Shown here: one piece after another, positions 44,880 through 57,700 of the stretch
Layout of the letters: each line of letters opens with the position of its first letter
Numbering within the stretch: the stretch's first letter is position 1
Notes under the pieces: generated by a model
Seen by the model: the letters and a program-made list of their open reading frames with translations, nothing else
What the model was told of the DNA's origin: nothing
Databases searched by the model: none
Position numbers and translations under genes: made by a program
NCBI GenBank assembly: GCA_964036045.1
Contig: OZ038381.1
Location: forward strand, 134,880,306 to 134,944,305
Length of the DNA: 64,000 nt
Source: Eutreptiella sp. 'Long Island Sound 2002'
Lineage: Eukaryota; Euglenozoa; Euglenophyceae; Eutreptiales; Eutreptiaceae
Direction: 5' to 3'

Positions 44880-46330
44880 AAGCCATTCCCCACTCAAACA
44901 GCGTTCGGAAGCCACCTCCACCGTCCGACTCCTGATGTCTGTTTGTCTGCCTTGGAGAAGGAACGCCTTTCCTACACCCCGAGTACACCTGCCTGTCTGC
45001 GAGGCCCGGTGAAGATTGAGTCCATGGGTGAGAGTCAGTGTGCACGCCCCAAGGACACCGTGATCATTCAGCAGAATTTCCCGAAAACCTAACCGACCCA
45101 CACAGGCCAGGCTGACCTCCACTGACCCACCGCGGCACCACGCGAGACCACGGCACACCGCACCACAGCGCGCCACAGAGCAACGCACCACAGCACGACG
45201 CGACGCGACGCGGCACAGAGCGGCACAACACGACACAACTGACCCTAACCTGAGGGACTAACCGAAGCCAGCCACCGCACACCAAGGTAGGCGCCGCGCC
45301 ACCACGCCACACACCAGCACCACAGGCCACACACGGGACCACAGCGCGCCAGGCGACAACGGTGACGGACCACCCAGAAGATTACAGCCGGCACCGCAGA
45401 GGGGTAAGGACACGAGCAACCCCAGCCCCCTAACCCAAAACCACAAGCAGCCGCCTGGCGCAGCCGCCCAGCCGGCAGAGCCAGGACCTAACCCAGCAAG
45501 AAGGGGCGCCGAGCCCACCGTGTACAGAGCCCACCCGACCCATGGGGCCGGAACATGGCCACACAGAACGCAACTGAAGACAGCAGCCCGGAAGACAACA
45601 CTGAATACAGGCCAGTGCGTGCGCCAGCCCAGGGAAGGCAGAGGGAGGAACAGGCAAGCCCCCCCCCAAAAAAACAAAAAAAAAAAAAGGAGGGGGGAAG
45701 GGGAAAAGACACGAAAACAGCCCACAGCCGCCCAACCACCCGCCAACACCACCACAGGCGGCCAGGCCCCCCCCCCAGGAAAAAAAAAAAAAAAGAAAAA
45801 GGGGGGGACCCCCGCAGAGGCACAGGGGAACCACCCACCCAAAACCGGCAACACCAAGCCAGTAACAGCGGACCACGGGGAAAAGGGACACGGAAAAAAA
45901 AAAAAAAAAGAGAGCCACCAGCCCAGCCCGAAAGAAAGGGGATGGAGGGACAGGGACCACAAAGCCCAGAAAAAAAAAAAAAAAAAAGAAAGGAAAAAAC
46001 CAAAGCGCAAAAAAAAAAACACACCCCGACAACCCAGCCAAGACGGACTGGGCACAGGCGAGACCTGGGCCCAGCACACACGCCCACACCGCGCGCCGGA
46101 ACCGGAAACAGCGGGGGGCAAGCGGGGCGCCCATGAAACCACACACGTCCCAAAAGCAGGCCGAAACCGAAGCCCAACCACGAACACCACAAATAGCCGA
46201 CACTAGAGGGACAACACCACAAATCGAGCCCAAAAACACCCACCCTAAACCCCAGCCAGGACTGACGGGGTTAACAAAACCCGCACCCAACCGCCAACCG
46301 GACCCAAACACAAACACCACACAACAGTAG
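44880..46330. other. unique then poly(A)-run-rich sequence
   Basis: 44880-45250 is ordinary sequence that could be the old 3' region of the phosphofructokinase-like fragment. 45250-45600 is CA-rich. 45660-46020 holds A runs of about 9-16 (near 45679, 45781, 45894, 45970 and 46010), each followed by a G-rich patch, resembling 22566-23865 in style. The long minus-strand ORFs here (Phe/Gly-rich) come from the A runs read in reverse. No gene seen. Confidence 0.4.
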
Positions 46331-46811
46331 GAAACCCAGTGCCCACAGCCCGGGCACTGAGGCAGCCCGTGCCATGCAGGTGACCCGGCCAAACGAGATC
46401 CGGAGCCCGGGGGTAAGGCTGCATCCTAAGGCCTGCGCTGCTTTGGGACTCGAGGCGGAGCGTGCGACACCTAAGCGCCTCGGAACCCTAGTACCAGGAA
46501 CGTGCATGCACGCCTTGGGAACGGGATACGCCAGGAAGTCCGGTGAACCCCTAGGGTTCCGCCCAAAGGAGGGGACGTGCGCAAGCACGGGGGCACACCC
46601 TCCCGGCGAGACAAGCATGTCACGCTGGCGGCGATCAGCCCTCCCGGCGTAGCCCGGGGCCGCTTTGTTGGGGGCCAACAGTCAGGTCTAGCGGGAAGTA
46701 AGCCGCCTCCCCTCTTCACGCGCGAAGCCTCTTCCTGTTCTTCACAGGGGCGACGCCAGGGGGAACCATGGGGCGCCTCTCCACGACCGAGTGCACCTAC
46801 CTACCTACCTG
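46331..46811. other. non-repetitive spacer before 47-bp array 2
   Basis: Mixed-composition sequence with no repeat kinship to the rest. It has a GT...AG pair (CCGGGG/GTAAGGC at 46411 and TTCCTGTTCTTCACAG/G ending 46747) that could be an intron, but the flanking frames show no recognisable coding sequence. The array starts after CTACCTACCTACCTGCAGAA. Confidence 0.4.
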
Positions 46812-49800
46812 CAGAAGGTCCACTGCCCACTGCCCCAAGGCAGTGAGGCAGTATATTGCAGGAGTTCCACTGCCCACTGTCCCCAAGCAGTGGGGCAGTG
46901 TACTGCAGGAGTTCCTTGGCCCACTGCCCCGAAGCAGTGAGGCGGTGCATTGCAGAAGTTCCACTGCCCACTGCGCCCAGGCAGTGAGGCAGTGTACTGC
47001 AGGAGGTCCACTGCCCACTGCCCCCAGGCAGTGGGGCAGTGTACTGCAGAAGTTCCACTGCCCACCGCCCCCAGGCAGTGAGGCAGTGTACTGAAGGAGG
47101 TCCACTGCCCACTGCCCCGAGGCAGTGGGGCAGTGTATTGCAGGAGTTGCACTGCCCGCTGCCCCGAGGCCCTGGGGCAGTGTACTGTAGGAGGTTCAGT
47201 GCCCACTGCCCCCAGGGCAGTGAGGCAGTGTATTGCAGGAGGTCCACTGCCCACTGCCCCGAGGCAGTGGTGTAGTGTATTGCAGGAGGTCCACTGCCCA
47301 CTGCACCCAGGCAGTGAGGCAGTGTATTGCAGGAGGTCCGCTGCCCAATGGCCCCAGGCAGTGGGGCAGCGTATTGCGCGAGGCCCACTGCCCGCTACCC
47401 CCAGGCAGTGGGGCAGTGCATTGATGGAGGTCTACTGCCCACTGCCCACTGCCCCGAGGCAGTGCGGCAGTGCATTGCAGGAGGTCCACTGCCCACTGCC
47501 CCCAGGCTGTGGGGCAGTGTATAGCAGGATGTCCACTGCCCACTGCCCCCAGGCAGTGAGGCAGTGTGTTGCGGGAGGTCCACTACCCACTGCCCCCAGG
47601 CTGTGAGGCCGTGTGTTGCAGGAGGTCCACTGCCAACTGCCCCAGGCAGTGAGGCGGTGCATTGAAGAAGGTCCACTGCCCACTGCCCCCAGGCGATGCG
47701 GCAGTGTATTGCAGGAGCTTCACTGCCCACTGCCCCCAGGCAGTGGGGCAGTATATTGCGCAAGGTCCACTGCCCACTGCCCCGAGGCAGCGGGGCTGTC
47801 TATTGCAGAAGTTCCACTGCCCACTGCCCCCAGGCAGTGGGGCAGTGTATTGCAGGAGGTCCAATGCGCACTGCCCCAGGCAGTGAGGCGGTGCATTGAA
47901 GAAGGTCCACTGCCCACTGCCCCCAGGCAGTGGGGCAGTGTATTGCAGGAGCTTCACTGCCCACTGCCCCCAGGCAGTAGGGCAGTGTATTGCAGAAGTT
48001 CCACTGCCCACTGCCCCTAGGCAGTGGGGCAGTGCATTGAAGGAGGTCTACTGCCCGCGGCCCCCAGGCAGTGAGGCAGTGTATTGCAGGAGGTCCACTG
48101 CCCGCTGCCCCGAGGCAGCGGGGCAGTCTATTGCAGGAGGTCCACTGCCCACTGCCCCCGGGCAGTGAGACAGTGCATTGCAGGGGGTCCACTGCCCACT
48201 GCCCCCAGGCAGTGAGGCAGTGCATTGAAGAAGCTCCACTGCCCACTGCCCCCAGGCAGTGGGGTAGTGTATTGCAGGCGGTCCACTGCCCACTGCCCCC
48301 AGGCAGTGAGGCACCGCATTGCAGGAGGTCCACTGCCCGCTGCCCCCAGGCAGTGAGGCAGTGCATTGAAGGGTTCCACTGCCCACTGCCCCCAGGCAGT
48401 GAGGCAGTGCATTGAAGGAGGTCCAGTCCCCACTGCCCCCAAGCAGTGCGGCAGTGCATTGCAGGAGGTCCACTGCCCACCGCCCCTAGGCAGCCGGGCA
48501 GTGCATCGAAGGAGGTCCACTGCCCACTGCCCCCAGGCAGTGCGGCAGTGTATTGCGAAAGGTCCACTGCCCTCTGCCCCCAGGCAGTGAGGCAGTGCAT
48601 CGCAGGAGGTCCACTGCCCACTGCCCCCAGGGAGTGAGGCAGTGCATTGAAGGAGGTGGACTGCCCATCGCCGCCAGGCAGTGCGGCAGTGTATTGCAAG
48701 AGGTCCACTGCCCACTGCCCGCCAGGCAGTGAGGCAGTGCATTGAAGGAGGTCGACTGCCCACTGCCCCCAGGCAGTGGGCAGTGTATTGCAGGAGGTAC
48801 ACTGCCCACTGCCCCTAGGCAGTGGGGCAGTGCATTAAAGGAGGTCCACTGCCCGCTGCCCCCAGGCAGTGAGGCAGTGTATTGCAGGAGGTCCACTGCC
48901 CACTGCCCCCAGGCAGTGAGGCAGTGCATTGCAGGAGGTCCACTGCCCGCTGCCCCCAGGCAGTGGGGCAGTGCGTTGTAGGAGGTCCACTGCCCACTTC
49001 CCCCAGGCAGTGAGGCAGTGCATTGCAGGAGGTCCACTGCCCACTGCCCCCAGGCAGTGAGGCAGTGCATTGAAGGAGGTCCACTGCCCACTGCCCGCAG
49101 GCAGTGAGGCAGTGCATTGAGGGGGGTCCACTGCCCACTGCCCCCAGGCAGTGAGGCAGTGCATTGAGGGGGGTCCACTGCCCACTGCCCCCAGGCAGTG
49201 AGGCAGTGTATTGCAAAAGGTCCACTGCCCACTGCCCCCAGGCAATGGGGCAGTGTACTGCAGGAGGTCCACTGCCCACTGCCCCCAGGCAGTGGGCAGT
49301 GTATTGCAGGAGGTCCACTGCCCACTGCCCCCACGCAGTGCGGCAGTGTACTGAAGGAGATCAACTGCCCACTGCCCCCAGGGCAGTGGGGCAGTGTATT
49401 GCAGGAGGCCCACTGCCCACTGCCCCCAGGCAGTGGGTCTCTATATTGCAGGAGGTCCACTGCCCATTGCCCCCAGGCAGTGAGGGAGTTTATTGGGGGC
49501 GGTCCACTGCCCACTGCCCCCAGGCAGTGAGGCAGTGCATTGCAGGAGGTCCACTGCCCACTGCCCCCAGGCAGTGAGGAAGTGTATTGCAGGAGGTCCA
49601 CTGCCCACTGCCCCCAGGCAGTCCGGCAACGCATTGCAGGACATCCACTGCCCCCTGCCTCGGGCACTGGGGCGGTGTATTGCAGGAGTTGCGCTGCCCA
49701 CGGCCCCCAGGCCGTGGGGCAGTGCATCGCAGGAGATCCACTGCCCACTGCCCCCAGGCAGTCCGGCAGTGCATTGCAGGACATCCACTGCCCACTGCCC

Positions 49801-49905
49801 CAGGCAGGGAGGCAGTGTACGGCAGGAGTACCACTGCCCACTGCCCCCAGGCAATGAGGCAGTGCGAAGCGAGATTTCTGATGCCCACGGCCCTCAGGCG
49901 GCGTG
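46812..49905. repeat. 47-bp hairpin satellite array 2 (about 66 units)
   Basis: Same unit and same hairpin (CACTGCCCACTGCC, loop, GGCAGTG-N-GGCAGTG) as array 1. Diagnostic variants of array 1, such as GCAGCGGGGCAGTCTATT, recur here (about 48115), so the arrays share ancestry including higher-order blocks. Units are more variable at both ends, and the right edge decays into GCAGTGCG-type sequence near 49870-49910. Confidence 0.93.
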
Positions 49906-50267
49906 GCAGTGCGTTACAATGCCCAGTGCCCTCTGCCCAAAACAACAGTACAGCAGGGCGCACACAGTGCAGTATAGTGCACATCACCAAGCAGTGCAAG
50001 TGTAGTGCACAGCACCAAGCAGTGCAGCACCACACAAACAGCACAGATGGTGCAGCACGGCACGCAGGGTGCAGTGGACCCATGAGACCCTGTGTGACTG
50101 CGCGCAGGCGTCGGCAGGGCAGTGTCGGCCAAGTGCGCAAGTGCACTGGTCCGGCTATGCAACAACACACTTACACACAGCGCGCACACAACACACACAG
50201 CCCAGCCCGTTTACCTGTACCCGTGGGTAGACCTCCCGGCCTTTGCCTTTTGGTAATAGCGCCTTCG
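49906..50267. other. AGCAC/GCAGTG-rich spacer
   Basis: Degenerate short words (CACCAAGCAGTGCA and similar) link the 47-bp array to the PLE fragment. No gene. It may be a decayed continuation of either neighbour. Confidence 0.4.
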
Positions 50268-50598
50268 GCACAACACAGCACAGCACAGCACAGCACAGCA
50301 CAGCACAGCACAGACAGCACACACGGAACGACAGCTGATCCACGAAAAAAGACCAGGTGAGCATATGATGTGTATATTCACATACACGTTGTTCATGCAT
50401 ACGATATTGAATGCCCATGCACATGAAGAGCTACCAGCAGGATGTCACAGTCTATGCGCTGGGTGGCCATTCAAGTGCCCTGCCCTGTTCTGAAAACGGA
50501 TTGTATGTTTATGATAGCGCCTACTTGGCTCTTTTGCTCCGTGTGCGCCTGAAGAGGTACAAGGTTTGGCTTGGGTAAATCAAGACTGGGATTGAGAC
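50268..50598 (+). mobile_element. Penelope-like element copy 3, last 330 bp only
   Basis: Contains the CAGCA microsatellite (about 50275-50315), GAAAAAAGACCAGGTGAGCA, and then 270 bp matching 7300-7570 almost base for base, ending at GATTGAGAC. It therefore defines the element's 3' end independently of copy 1. Immediately after it the 65-bp satellite begins at ACAGAGCG. It is strongly 5'-truncated, the usual outcome of target-primed reverse transcription. Confidence 0.8.
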
Positions 50599-52935
50599 AC
50601 AGAGCGTACACATAGGTGAACAGGAGCCAAGAGGCCCAGGACACCGTACACGCAACACCACACACAGAGCGTGCACACCGGTGAACAGGAGCCAAGCGGC
50701 CCAGGACACCGCACACACAACACCACACACAGAGCGTGCACACGGTGAACAGGAGCCAGGAGGCCCAGGACACCGTACACGCAACACCACACACAGAGCG
50801 TACACACAGGTGAACAGGAGCCAGGAGGCCCAGGACACCGTACACGCAACACCACACACAGAGCGTGCACACCGGTGAACAGGAGCCAGGAGGCCCAGGA
50901 CACCGTACACACAACACCACACACAGAGCGTGCACACCGGTGAACAGGAGCCAGGAGGCCCAGGACACCGTGCACAAAACACCACACACAGAGCGTACAC
51001 ACAGGTGACCAGGAGCCAAGAGGCCCAGGACACCGTACACGCAACACCACACACAGAGCTTGCACACCGGTGAACAGGAGCCAGGAGGCCCAGGACACCG
51101 TACACGCAACACCACACACGGAGCGTACACACCGGTGAACAGGAGCCAGGAGGCCCGAAACAACGTACACGCAACACCACACACAGAGCGTACACACAGG
51201 TGAACAGGAGCCAAGAGGCCCAGGACACCGTACACGCAACACCACACACACAGAGCGTGCACACCGGTGAACAGGAGCCAGGAGGCCAAGGACACCGTAC
51301 ACACAACACCACACACAGAGCGTGCACACCGGTGAACAGGAGCCAGGAGGCCCAGGACACCGTATACACAACACCACACACAGAACGCGCACACCGTACA
51401 GGAGCCAAGAGGCCCAGGACACCGTGCACACAACACCACACACAGAGCGCGCACACCGGTGAACAGGAGCCAGGGGGCCCAGGACACGGTACACGCAACA
51501 CCACACACAGAGCGTACACACAGGTCAACAGGAGCCAGGAGGCTCAGGACACCGTACACACAACACCACACACAGAGCGTGCACACCGGTGAACAGGAGC
51601 CAGGAGGCCCAGGACACCGTACACACAACACCACACACAGAACGCGCACACCGGTGAACAGGAGCCAGGAGGCCCAGGACACCGTACACGCAACACTACA
51701 CACAGAGCGTACACACAGGTGAACAGGAGCCAAGAGGCCCAGGACACCATACACACAACACCACACACAGAGCGTGCACAGGGTGAACAGGAGCCAGGAG
51801 GTCCAGGACACCGTACACGCAACACCACACACAGAGCGTACACACAGGAGAACAGGAGCCAGGAGGCCCAGGACACCGTACACGCAACACCACACACAGA
51901 GCGTACACACAGGTGAACAGGAGCCAGGAGGCCCAGGACACCGTACACGCAACACCACACACAGAGCGTGCACACCGGTGAACAGGAGCCAGGAGGCCCA
52001 GGACACCGTACACGCAACACTACACACAGAGCGTACACACAGGTGAACAGGAGCCAAGAGGCCCAGGACACGGTACACGCAACACCACACACAGAGCGTA
52101 CACACAGGTGAACAGGAGCCAGGAGGCCCAGGACACCGTACACAGAACACCACACACAGAGCGTGCACACCGGTGAACAGGAGCCAGGAGGCCCAGGACA
52201 CCGTACACACAACACCACACACAGAACGCGCACACCGGTGAACAGGAGCCAAGTGGCCCAGGACACCGTGCACACAACACCACACAAAGAGCGCGCACAC
52301 CGGTGAACAGGAGCCAGGAGGCCCAGGACACGGTACACGCAACACCACACACAGAGCGTGCACACCGGTGAACAGGAGCCAGGAGGCCCAGGACACCGTA
52401 CACGCAACACTACACACAGAGCGTACACACAGGTGAACAGGAGCCAAGAGGCCCAGGACACGGTACACGCAACACCACACACAGAGCGTACACACAGGTG
52501 AACAGGAGCCAGGAGGCCCAGGACACCGTACACACAACACCACACACAGAGCGTGCACACCGGTGAACAGGAGCCAGGAGGCCCAGGACACCGTACACAC
52601 AACACCACACACAGAACGCGCACACCGGTGAACAGGAGCCAAGTGGCCCAGGACACCGTGCACACAACACCACACAAAGAGCGCGCACACCGGTGAACAG
52701 GAGCCAGGAGGCCCAGGACACCGTACACGCAACACCACACACAGGGCGTGCACGCCGGTGAACAGGAGCCAGCAGGCCCAGGACACCGTACACGCAACAC
52801 CACACACAGAGCGTGCACACCGATGAACAGGAGCCCAGCGGGCCAGGACACCGCACACGCAACACCACACACAGGGCGTGCACGCCGGTGAACAGGAGCG
52901 AGGAGGCCCAGGACGCCGTACAAGCGGCACGCCAC
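50599..52935. repeat. 65-bp satellite array, homogeneous copy (about 36 units)
   Basis: Period 65 bp (AGAGC ends at 50670 and 50735). The unit is ACAGAGCGTGCACACCGGTG, AACAGGAGCCAGGAGGCCCA, GGACACCGTACACACAACAC, CACAC. Variants GTACACACAGGTG and GAACGCGCACACC define sub-families that recur in blocks. 65 is not a multiple of 3, and the minus strand has no stop in any frame, so long Cys-rich hydrophobic ORFs (up to 834 codons) with a 65-residue period appear; they are by-products unless expressed. Confidence 0.95.
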
Positions 52936-53350
52936 ACCACACGAGCAACCCGCCCCCAAAACGAACCCAGCCCACGCCGCCCTGCAGGAAAGAAACACCA
53001 TGTCAGACGACCAAGACCAACCGTCCAGCCAAGGCCAACCCAGCGGGTACGAAGAGGGTAGGCAGGCAGGGCAGGCCGGCGAAAAGGCACAGAGGGACAA
53101 GGCGGGGAAGGCGAGGGGAGAGGAACCAAAACCCCCCCCCCCCCAAACGTACACACACCCCACTGCCACGCGCCGGGCCACAGCCGGGTGCCAACAAGGC
53201 CCGCCATGGAGCCAAACGGGCCCGCCAGAGAGAGGGAGTGTCCCCGCGCCTGCGCAACAGCACGCCCGGGCAAGGAGCGCGCGCCACACGCAGGCCAGGT
53301 AGGGCACACACGCAGCACCACACGCCAGCACGCACCACGGCACAAAACGC
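52936..53350. other. spacer between 65-bp and 64-bp satellites
   Basis: Non-repetitive, purine- and C-run-containing sequence (C run at about 53131-53142). Short frames only; no domain recognised. Confidence 0.4.
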
Positions 53351-53420
53351 TGTTTCGTAGCCGGCAGGGGTTGGGTACCCTGCCGGGCGCACACACGTCC
53401 ATCCGGACGGCGGCTGTTGC
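53351..53420 (-). repeat. inverted copy of the 64-bp satellite unit
   Basis: Read on the minus strand this matches one 64-bp unit of the array at 53501-54005 (AACAGCCGCCGTCCGGATGG, then ACGTGTGTGCGCCCGGCAGG). Inside it, CCGGCAGGG (53361-53369) and CCCTGCCGG (53378-53386) make a perfect 9-bp stem with an 8-nt loop. It faces the direct array across 80 bp. Confidence 0.85.
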
Positions 53421-53500
53421 GCTGTGGGGACTGCGGAGCTTGGACTTGTTCTTTGGGGCTTGTTCGTCGTCGGGTGTGGGTGTTTGCCGTGGTGGTGTCG

Positions 53501-54005
53501 TGCATGTGTGCGCCCGGCAGTGAACCCAGCCCCTGCCGGCTACGAACCAGCCGCCGTCCGGACAGACGTGTGTGCGCCCGGCAGTGAATCTAGCCCCTGC
53601 CGGCTACGAAACAGCCGCCGTCTGGATGGACGTGTGTGCGCCCGGCAGTGAACCCAGCCCGGGCCGGCTACGAAACAGCCGCCGACCGGATAGACCTGTG
53701 TGCGCCTGGCAGTGAACCCAGCCCGGGCCGGCTACGAGCCAGCCGCCGTCCGGATGGACGTGTGTGCGCCCGGCAGTGAACCCAGCCCCTGCCGGCTACG
53801 AACCAGCCGCCGTCCGGACGGACGTGTGTGCGCCTGGCAGTGAACCCAGCCCCTGCCGGCTACGGAACAGCCGCCGTCCGGACGGACGTGTGTGCGCCTG
53901 GCAGTGAACCCAGCCCCTGCCGGCTACGGAACAGCCGCCGTCCGGATGGACGCCCGAGCACCCGGCGGGCACGCACTGCCTGCCGGACGGGCTACCGGAC
54001 CACCG
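53501..54005. repeat. 64-bp satellite array (about 8 units)
   Basis: Constant spacing of 64 bp (TGAACCC or TGAATCT at 53521, 53585, 53649, 53713, 53777, 53841 and 53905). The unit has GTGTGTGCGCCCGGCAGTGA, ACCCAGCCCCTGCCGGCTAC, then AACAGCCGCCGTCCGGA. CCGGCAG and CTGCCGG form a 7-bp stem with a 12-nt loop in each unit with the CCCCTGCC form. The last unit degenerates after 53960. Confidence 0.92.
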
Positions 54006-57000
54006 GGCCCGCGCCGCCCGGAGGGGTGAGTGCTCAGATATCGCAAACCACACGCCCAACGGTACCACACCCAGCAACACCCGCAATGACTCACCATCCC
54101 GCCACCACCACCATACACGCCCACCCGCCACCACACACCCGAGGCCCACCACCAGGGCTGCCCACCAACACCACAACCACCAAGCAGTCCAGCCACAACC
54201 ACCACCACCACCCAGCCCACACCGACCCGACCACACCCGCCACCAGCCGGCCACACACGTCGGAGAACCCACCAACACGCCCGACCACGCCGCGCAGGCG
54301 ATGCGCCCACATCCAGCACCCAACCCCAAACACCCACACCAGCACCGTCCACGCAGAGCATACACCAGCCACGCACCACCGGACAACACAGGCCGCCACA
54401 CGCACGGCAACAACGCGCCCGCCGCCCGCAGACCCCCCGCAGCCCACACCAAGTACACGTCCACACGCTGACCCGCACCCAACCACGCCCACCAAGCGCC
54501 CAGCACACCGACCCCCACGACCACCGCCACACACAACGGCACCCACCCGCGCACACAGGCAGCCGCCAAACGCCGGCACCAACTCCACGGGCAGACAGGC
54601 GGACAAACCACCGCCATCAACACACCCGCACCAACTGGCACACCTAAGATACCCGGCACTGGGCACACACAACGGGCACCACACCACCAGCCGCGCCCAC
54701 CTCCCGCTGACCACCCACACCGAAGAACCTACCATCACGCCCGGCCGCACTGCCGCCCTCTCCTCTCCGCCAGCCTCTCACCGGCGGCACCCAAAGCATC
54801 ACCTACAAGACCCTCCCCCCCGACAGCACTCACAACGCCGTCGCCAGGCACACCACCATCCACCCAGCGCCACACCTGCAACACCCCCACATTCAACATC
54901 ACCAACAGCACCCACACCAGTAACCGCCAACATCACCGTCCCACCCTTATTACCTGCAGCACCGTCACCATCGACATCGCCAGCGACACCACCATCACAC
55001 CCGACCACACCGCGCGGAGGACGCGCCCACAACCAGCACCGAACCCCAAACAGCCACACCGACACCATGCACGCCGACCAGGCCCCACACCATCCGCGCA
55101 AAGCACACACCAGCCACGCTGCACCAGACAACACAAACCGCCACACGCACGGCAACAGCACACCCGCCGCCCACAGACCCCCCGCAACCCGCACCAAGTA
55201 CACACCAACACGCGCGCCCGCACTCAACCACGCCTACAAAGCGCCTAGCGCGCTGACCCCCACCGCCACGGCCACACGCACAGGCAACCGCCCAACGCCG
55301 GCATCAACTCCACGGGCAGACAGGCAGACAAACCACCGCCGTCAACACAGCCACGCCAACAAGCGCACCAAAGTTACCCGGCACTGGCCACACACACCAA
55401 GCACCACAGAGTGGATGCGTCAACTGCCTCAACAGCCACCATCGGGCGTCTTGGTCCCAGCCCTGTTGAGAGGGTGGACCGCGTCACGAGGCTCACCCAC
55501 ACCGGAGACACCGGAGAGCCCACCATCACGCCCGACCGCACTATCGCCCTCTCCTCCCCACCAGCCTCTCACCGGCACCAAAGGCATCACCAACAACACC
55601 CTCCCCATCGGCAGCACTCCCGACACCGTCGCCAGGCGCACCACCATTCACCTGACGCCTCACCTGCACCCTTATCACCTGCAGCACCGTCACCATCGAA
55701 ATCGCCAGCGACACCACCACCCACCACGTCACCTGCGGCACCCCCAACGGCCGTTGCGGCACCTACAATCACCACCGGCACCACCAGCAACTCAATCCAC
55801 AATTACAGCATATGGCTACATACTCGTGCCCTCACCGTAAGCAGCGCTAGAGATACTAACCACCGCATGACACGGAACAGCACCCGTGGCGTCGCCTACA
55901 GACCTGCAGCACCCGCGTGCATCACGCACGGCACCACAGCACCTGCAACACCCCCACCACTGGCACCGCCAGCGGTACCATCGGCGACGGCCCGAAACAC
56001 CCTCACCACTAACACCGCCCGCGACACCATCACCTGTTGAATCACCTCCCTGCGGCACCCTCGCCAACGACATCACCAGCACCACCACCACCCGGTGCAT
56101 AGCCCACGGCCACCACCCGTTGCGTCCCATGCAACACCCCCCCCCCATCGGCAATGCGGACATCACCATCGCCCGCTCACCATCGCCATCACCAACATCA
56201 CCCGGTCCATCACCTGCGGCACCCTCGCCAGCGGCGTCACCAAGGGCACCACCGCCAATTACACCACCTGCAGCCCCCCCATCACACGCTGCACCGCTGG
56301 CAACCCTCACGACGGCGCCCCTGGCCTCACCACCACCTGGACCGTTACACCACCGGTAGCGCACACCAGCCCCACCACCACAGGAAGCAGCACCCTCAAA
56401 ATCAACGCGACTGGCAGCACCATCACCATCGGCACCGCCGGTGACTCAGCCACCCACGGAACCAGCCGCAACACCCTCACCATCAAGAACACCAGCGTCA
56501 CCGACGCCCGTTCCGCCACTGGCGACACCGCTGACACTGCCAACAGCGCCAACGCCAACACCCACAGCGCCCTCACCGGCGACGTCGCCCGCGGCGCTCT
56601 CCCTCTGCAGCCCTCCCATCACCCACACCACCCCCTCCACCGTCGGCATTACCGGTCTCACAGTCGCCCGATGAACCCCCACATTCTCCGTCACCTACGA
56701 CGCCCCAACCATCGACACCGCCAGCGACGCCCCCAATGCACCGCCGCACCCTCACCGTTGTCAGAGACGCAGCAGCGCCACTACCCGTAGCATCACCCAC
56801 GACACCCTCGCCACGGACGCCGCCCTCATCGCCATCACCCATGAAAACGCCTGAAGCACCCTCACCACCGGCATCGTCAACGACGCCAAGACCCATTGCA
56901 TCACCGGCAACACCCTCACCATCAGAATCACCCACAGTGCCGCCCACTGCGCCGCCTGCAGCACCCTCACCATTGGCCGTTGCATCTGCAACACCTTCGC

Positions 57001-57700
57001 CGCCGACGCCAATAACCCCACCAACACCCCCCCCCCCACCATCGACATCACCAACAACACCGTCGGCCGACCCATCACCAGCGACACCCCCACCACCGGC
57101 ATCACCAACGCCACCATCACCCGTAGCACCCACGGCAGCCCCCTCTCCGGCCCCCCACCACCCATTCCCAACGCATCACCTACGACACACACTGGCCCCA
57201 CCGTTACCCGGTGCATCACCTGCGTCACCCTCACCATCGGCACCACCGACGACACCACCACCCACAGCATCCCCGGCGATGCCCTACGCACAGGCAGTAC
57301 CAGCAGCGCCACCAGCCGGCACACCACCTGCAACACCCCCCGTCAACAGCGCCATCACCCATACCATCACCCGCAGCGCCCTCGCCATCCACGTCACCTG
57401 CAGCACCCGCCGACATCACCAGCGACACCACCGCCCATTGCACCGCCTACGGCGACCACCAGAACCGCAGGCCCCCCCCAGCACCCGCCTCGTCGCTTAC
57501 GACACCGTCACCATCGGCCCAACGCATCGCCTGCAGCACCCACATCAGCCACACGAACCCGTTGCGGCGCCTGCAGCACCCGCCCCCGTAGGCATCACCA
57601 GCATCTCCACCACCCACTGCATCGCCCACAATGCCCCAACCCAGCCCACCACGCCTTCGACGCACACATAACCGACAGCCCCCCCCATCCCATCCACGCA
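54006..57700. other. AC-rich low-complexity region 2
   Basis: Composition like 26.5-31 kb: ACC/CAC/CCA-rich + strand. Around 56200-56580 one + frame is Thr/Ser/Gly/Asn-rich with a repeating strand-like pattern (GSSTLKINATGSTITIGTAG, NTLTIKNTSVT), as in degenerate adhesin-like repeats, but the frame is short and bounded by stops. No gene is claimed. Confidence 0.45.
54272..55720. repeat. large direct repeat, two tandem copies of about 0.73 kb
   Basis: 54272 to about 54995 matches about 54998 to 55720. Matching landmarks: CGCACGGCAACA, CGCAGACCCCCCGCA against CACAGACCCCCCGCA, TCCACGGGCAGACAGGC, TACCCGGCACTGG, and CACCGTCACCATCG near the end. Spacing rises from about 730 to about 790 bp along the repeat because of indels. 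No element boundaries or coding content recognised. Confidence 0.65.

Noticed and set aside
46229-46245. CCCTAAACCCC as telomeric repeat
   Set aside because: A single occurrence with no tandem array.
46411-46747. possible spliceosomal intron (GTAAGG...TTCTTCACAG)
   Set aside because: Neither flank encodes anything recognisable, so the GT-AG pair is not supported.
50471-52975. 834-codon minus-strand Cys-rich ORF
   Set aside because: It follows the 65-bp satellite and is open in all minus frames; the frame carries no information beyond the repeat.
56154-56580. adhesin-like Thr/Gly/Asn-rich protein
   Set aside because: Frame is short, interrupted and compositionally explained by ACC/ATC/GGC triplets.
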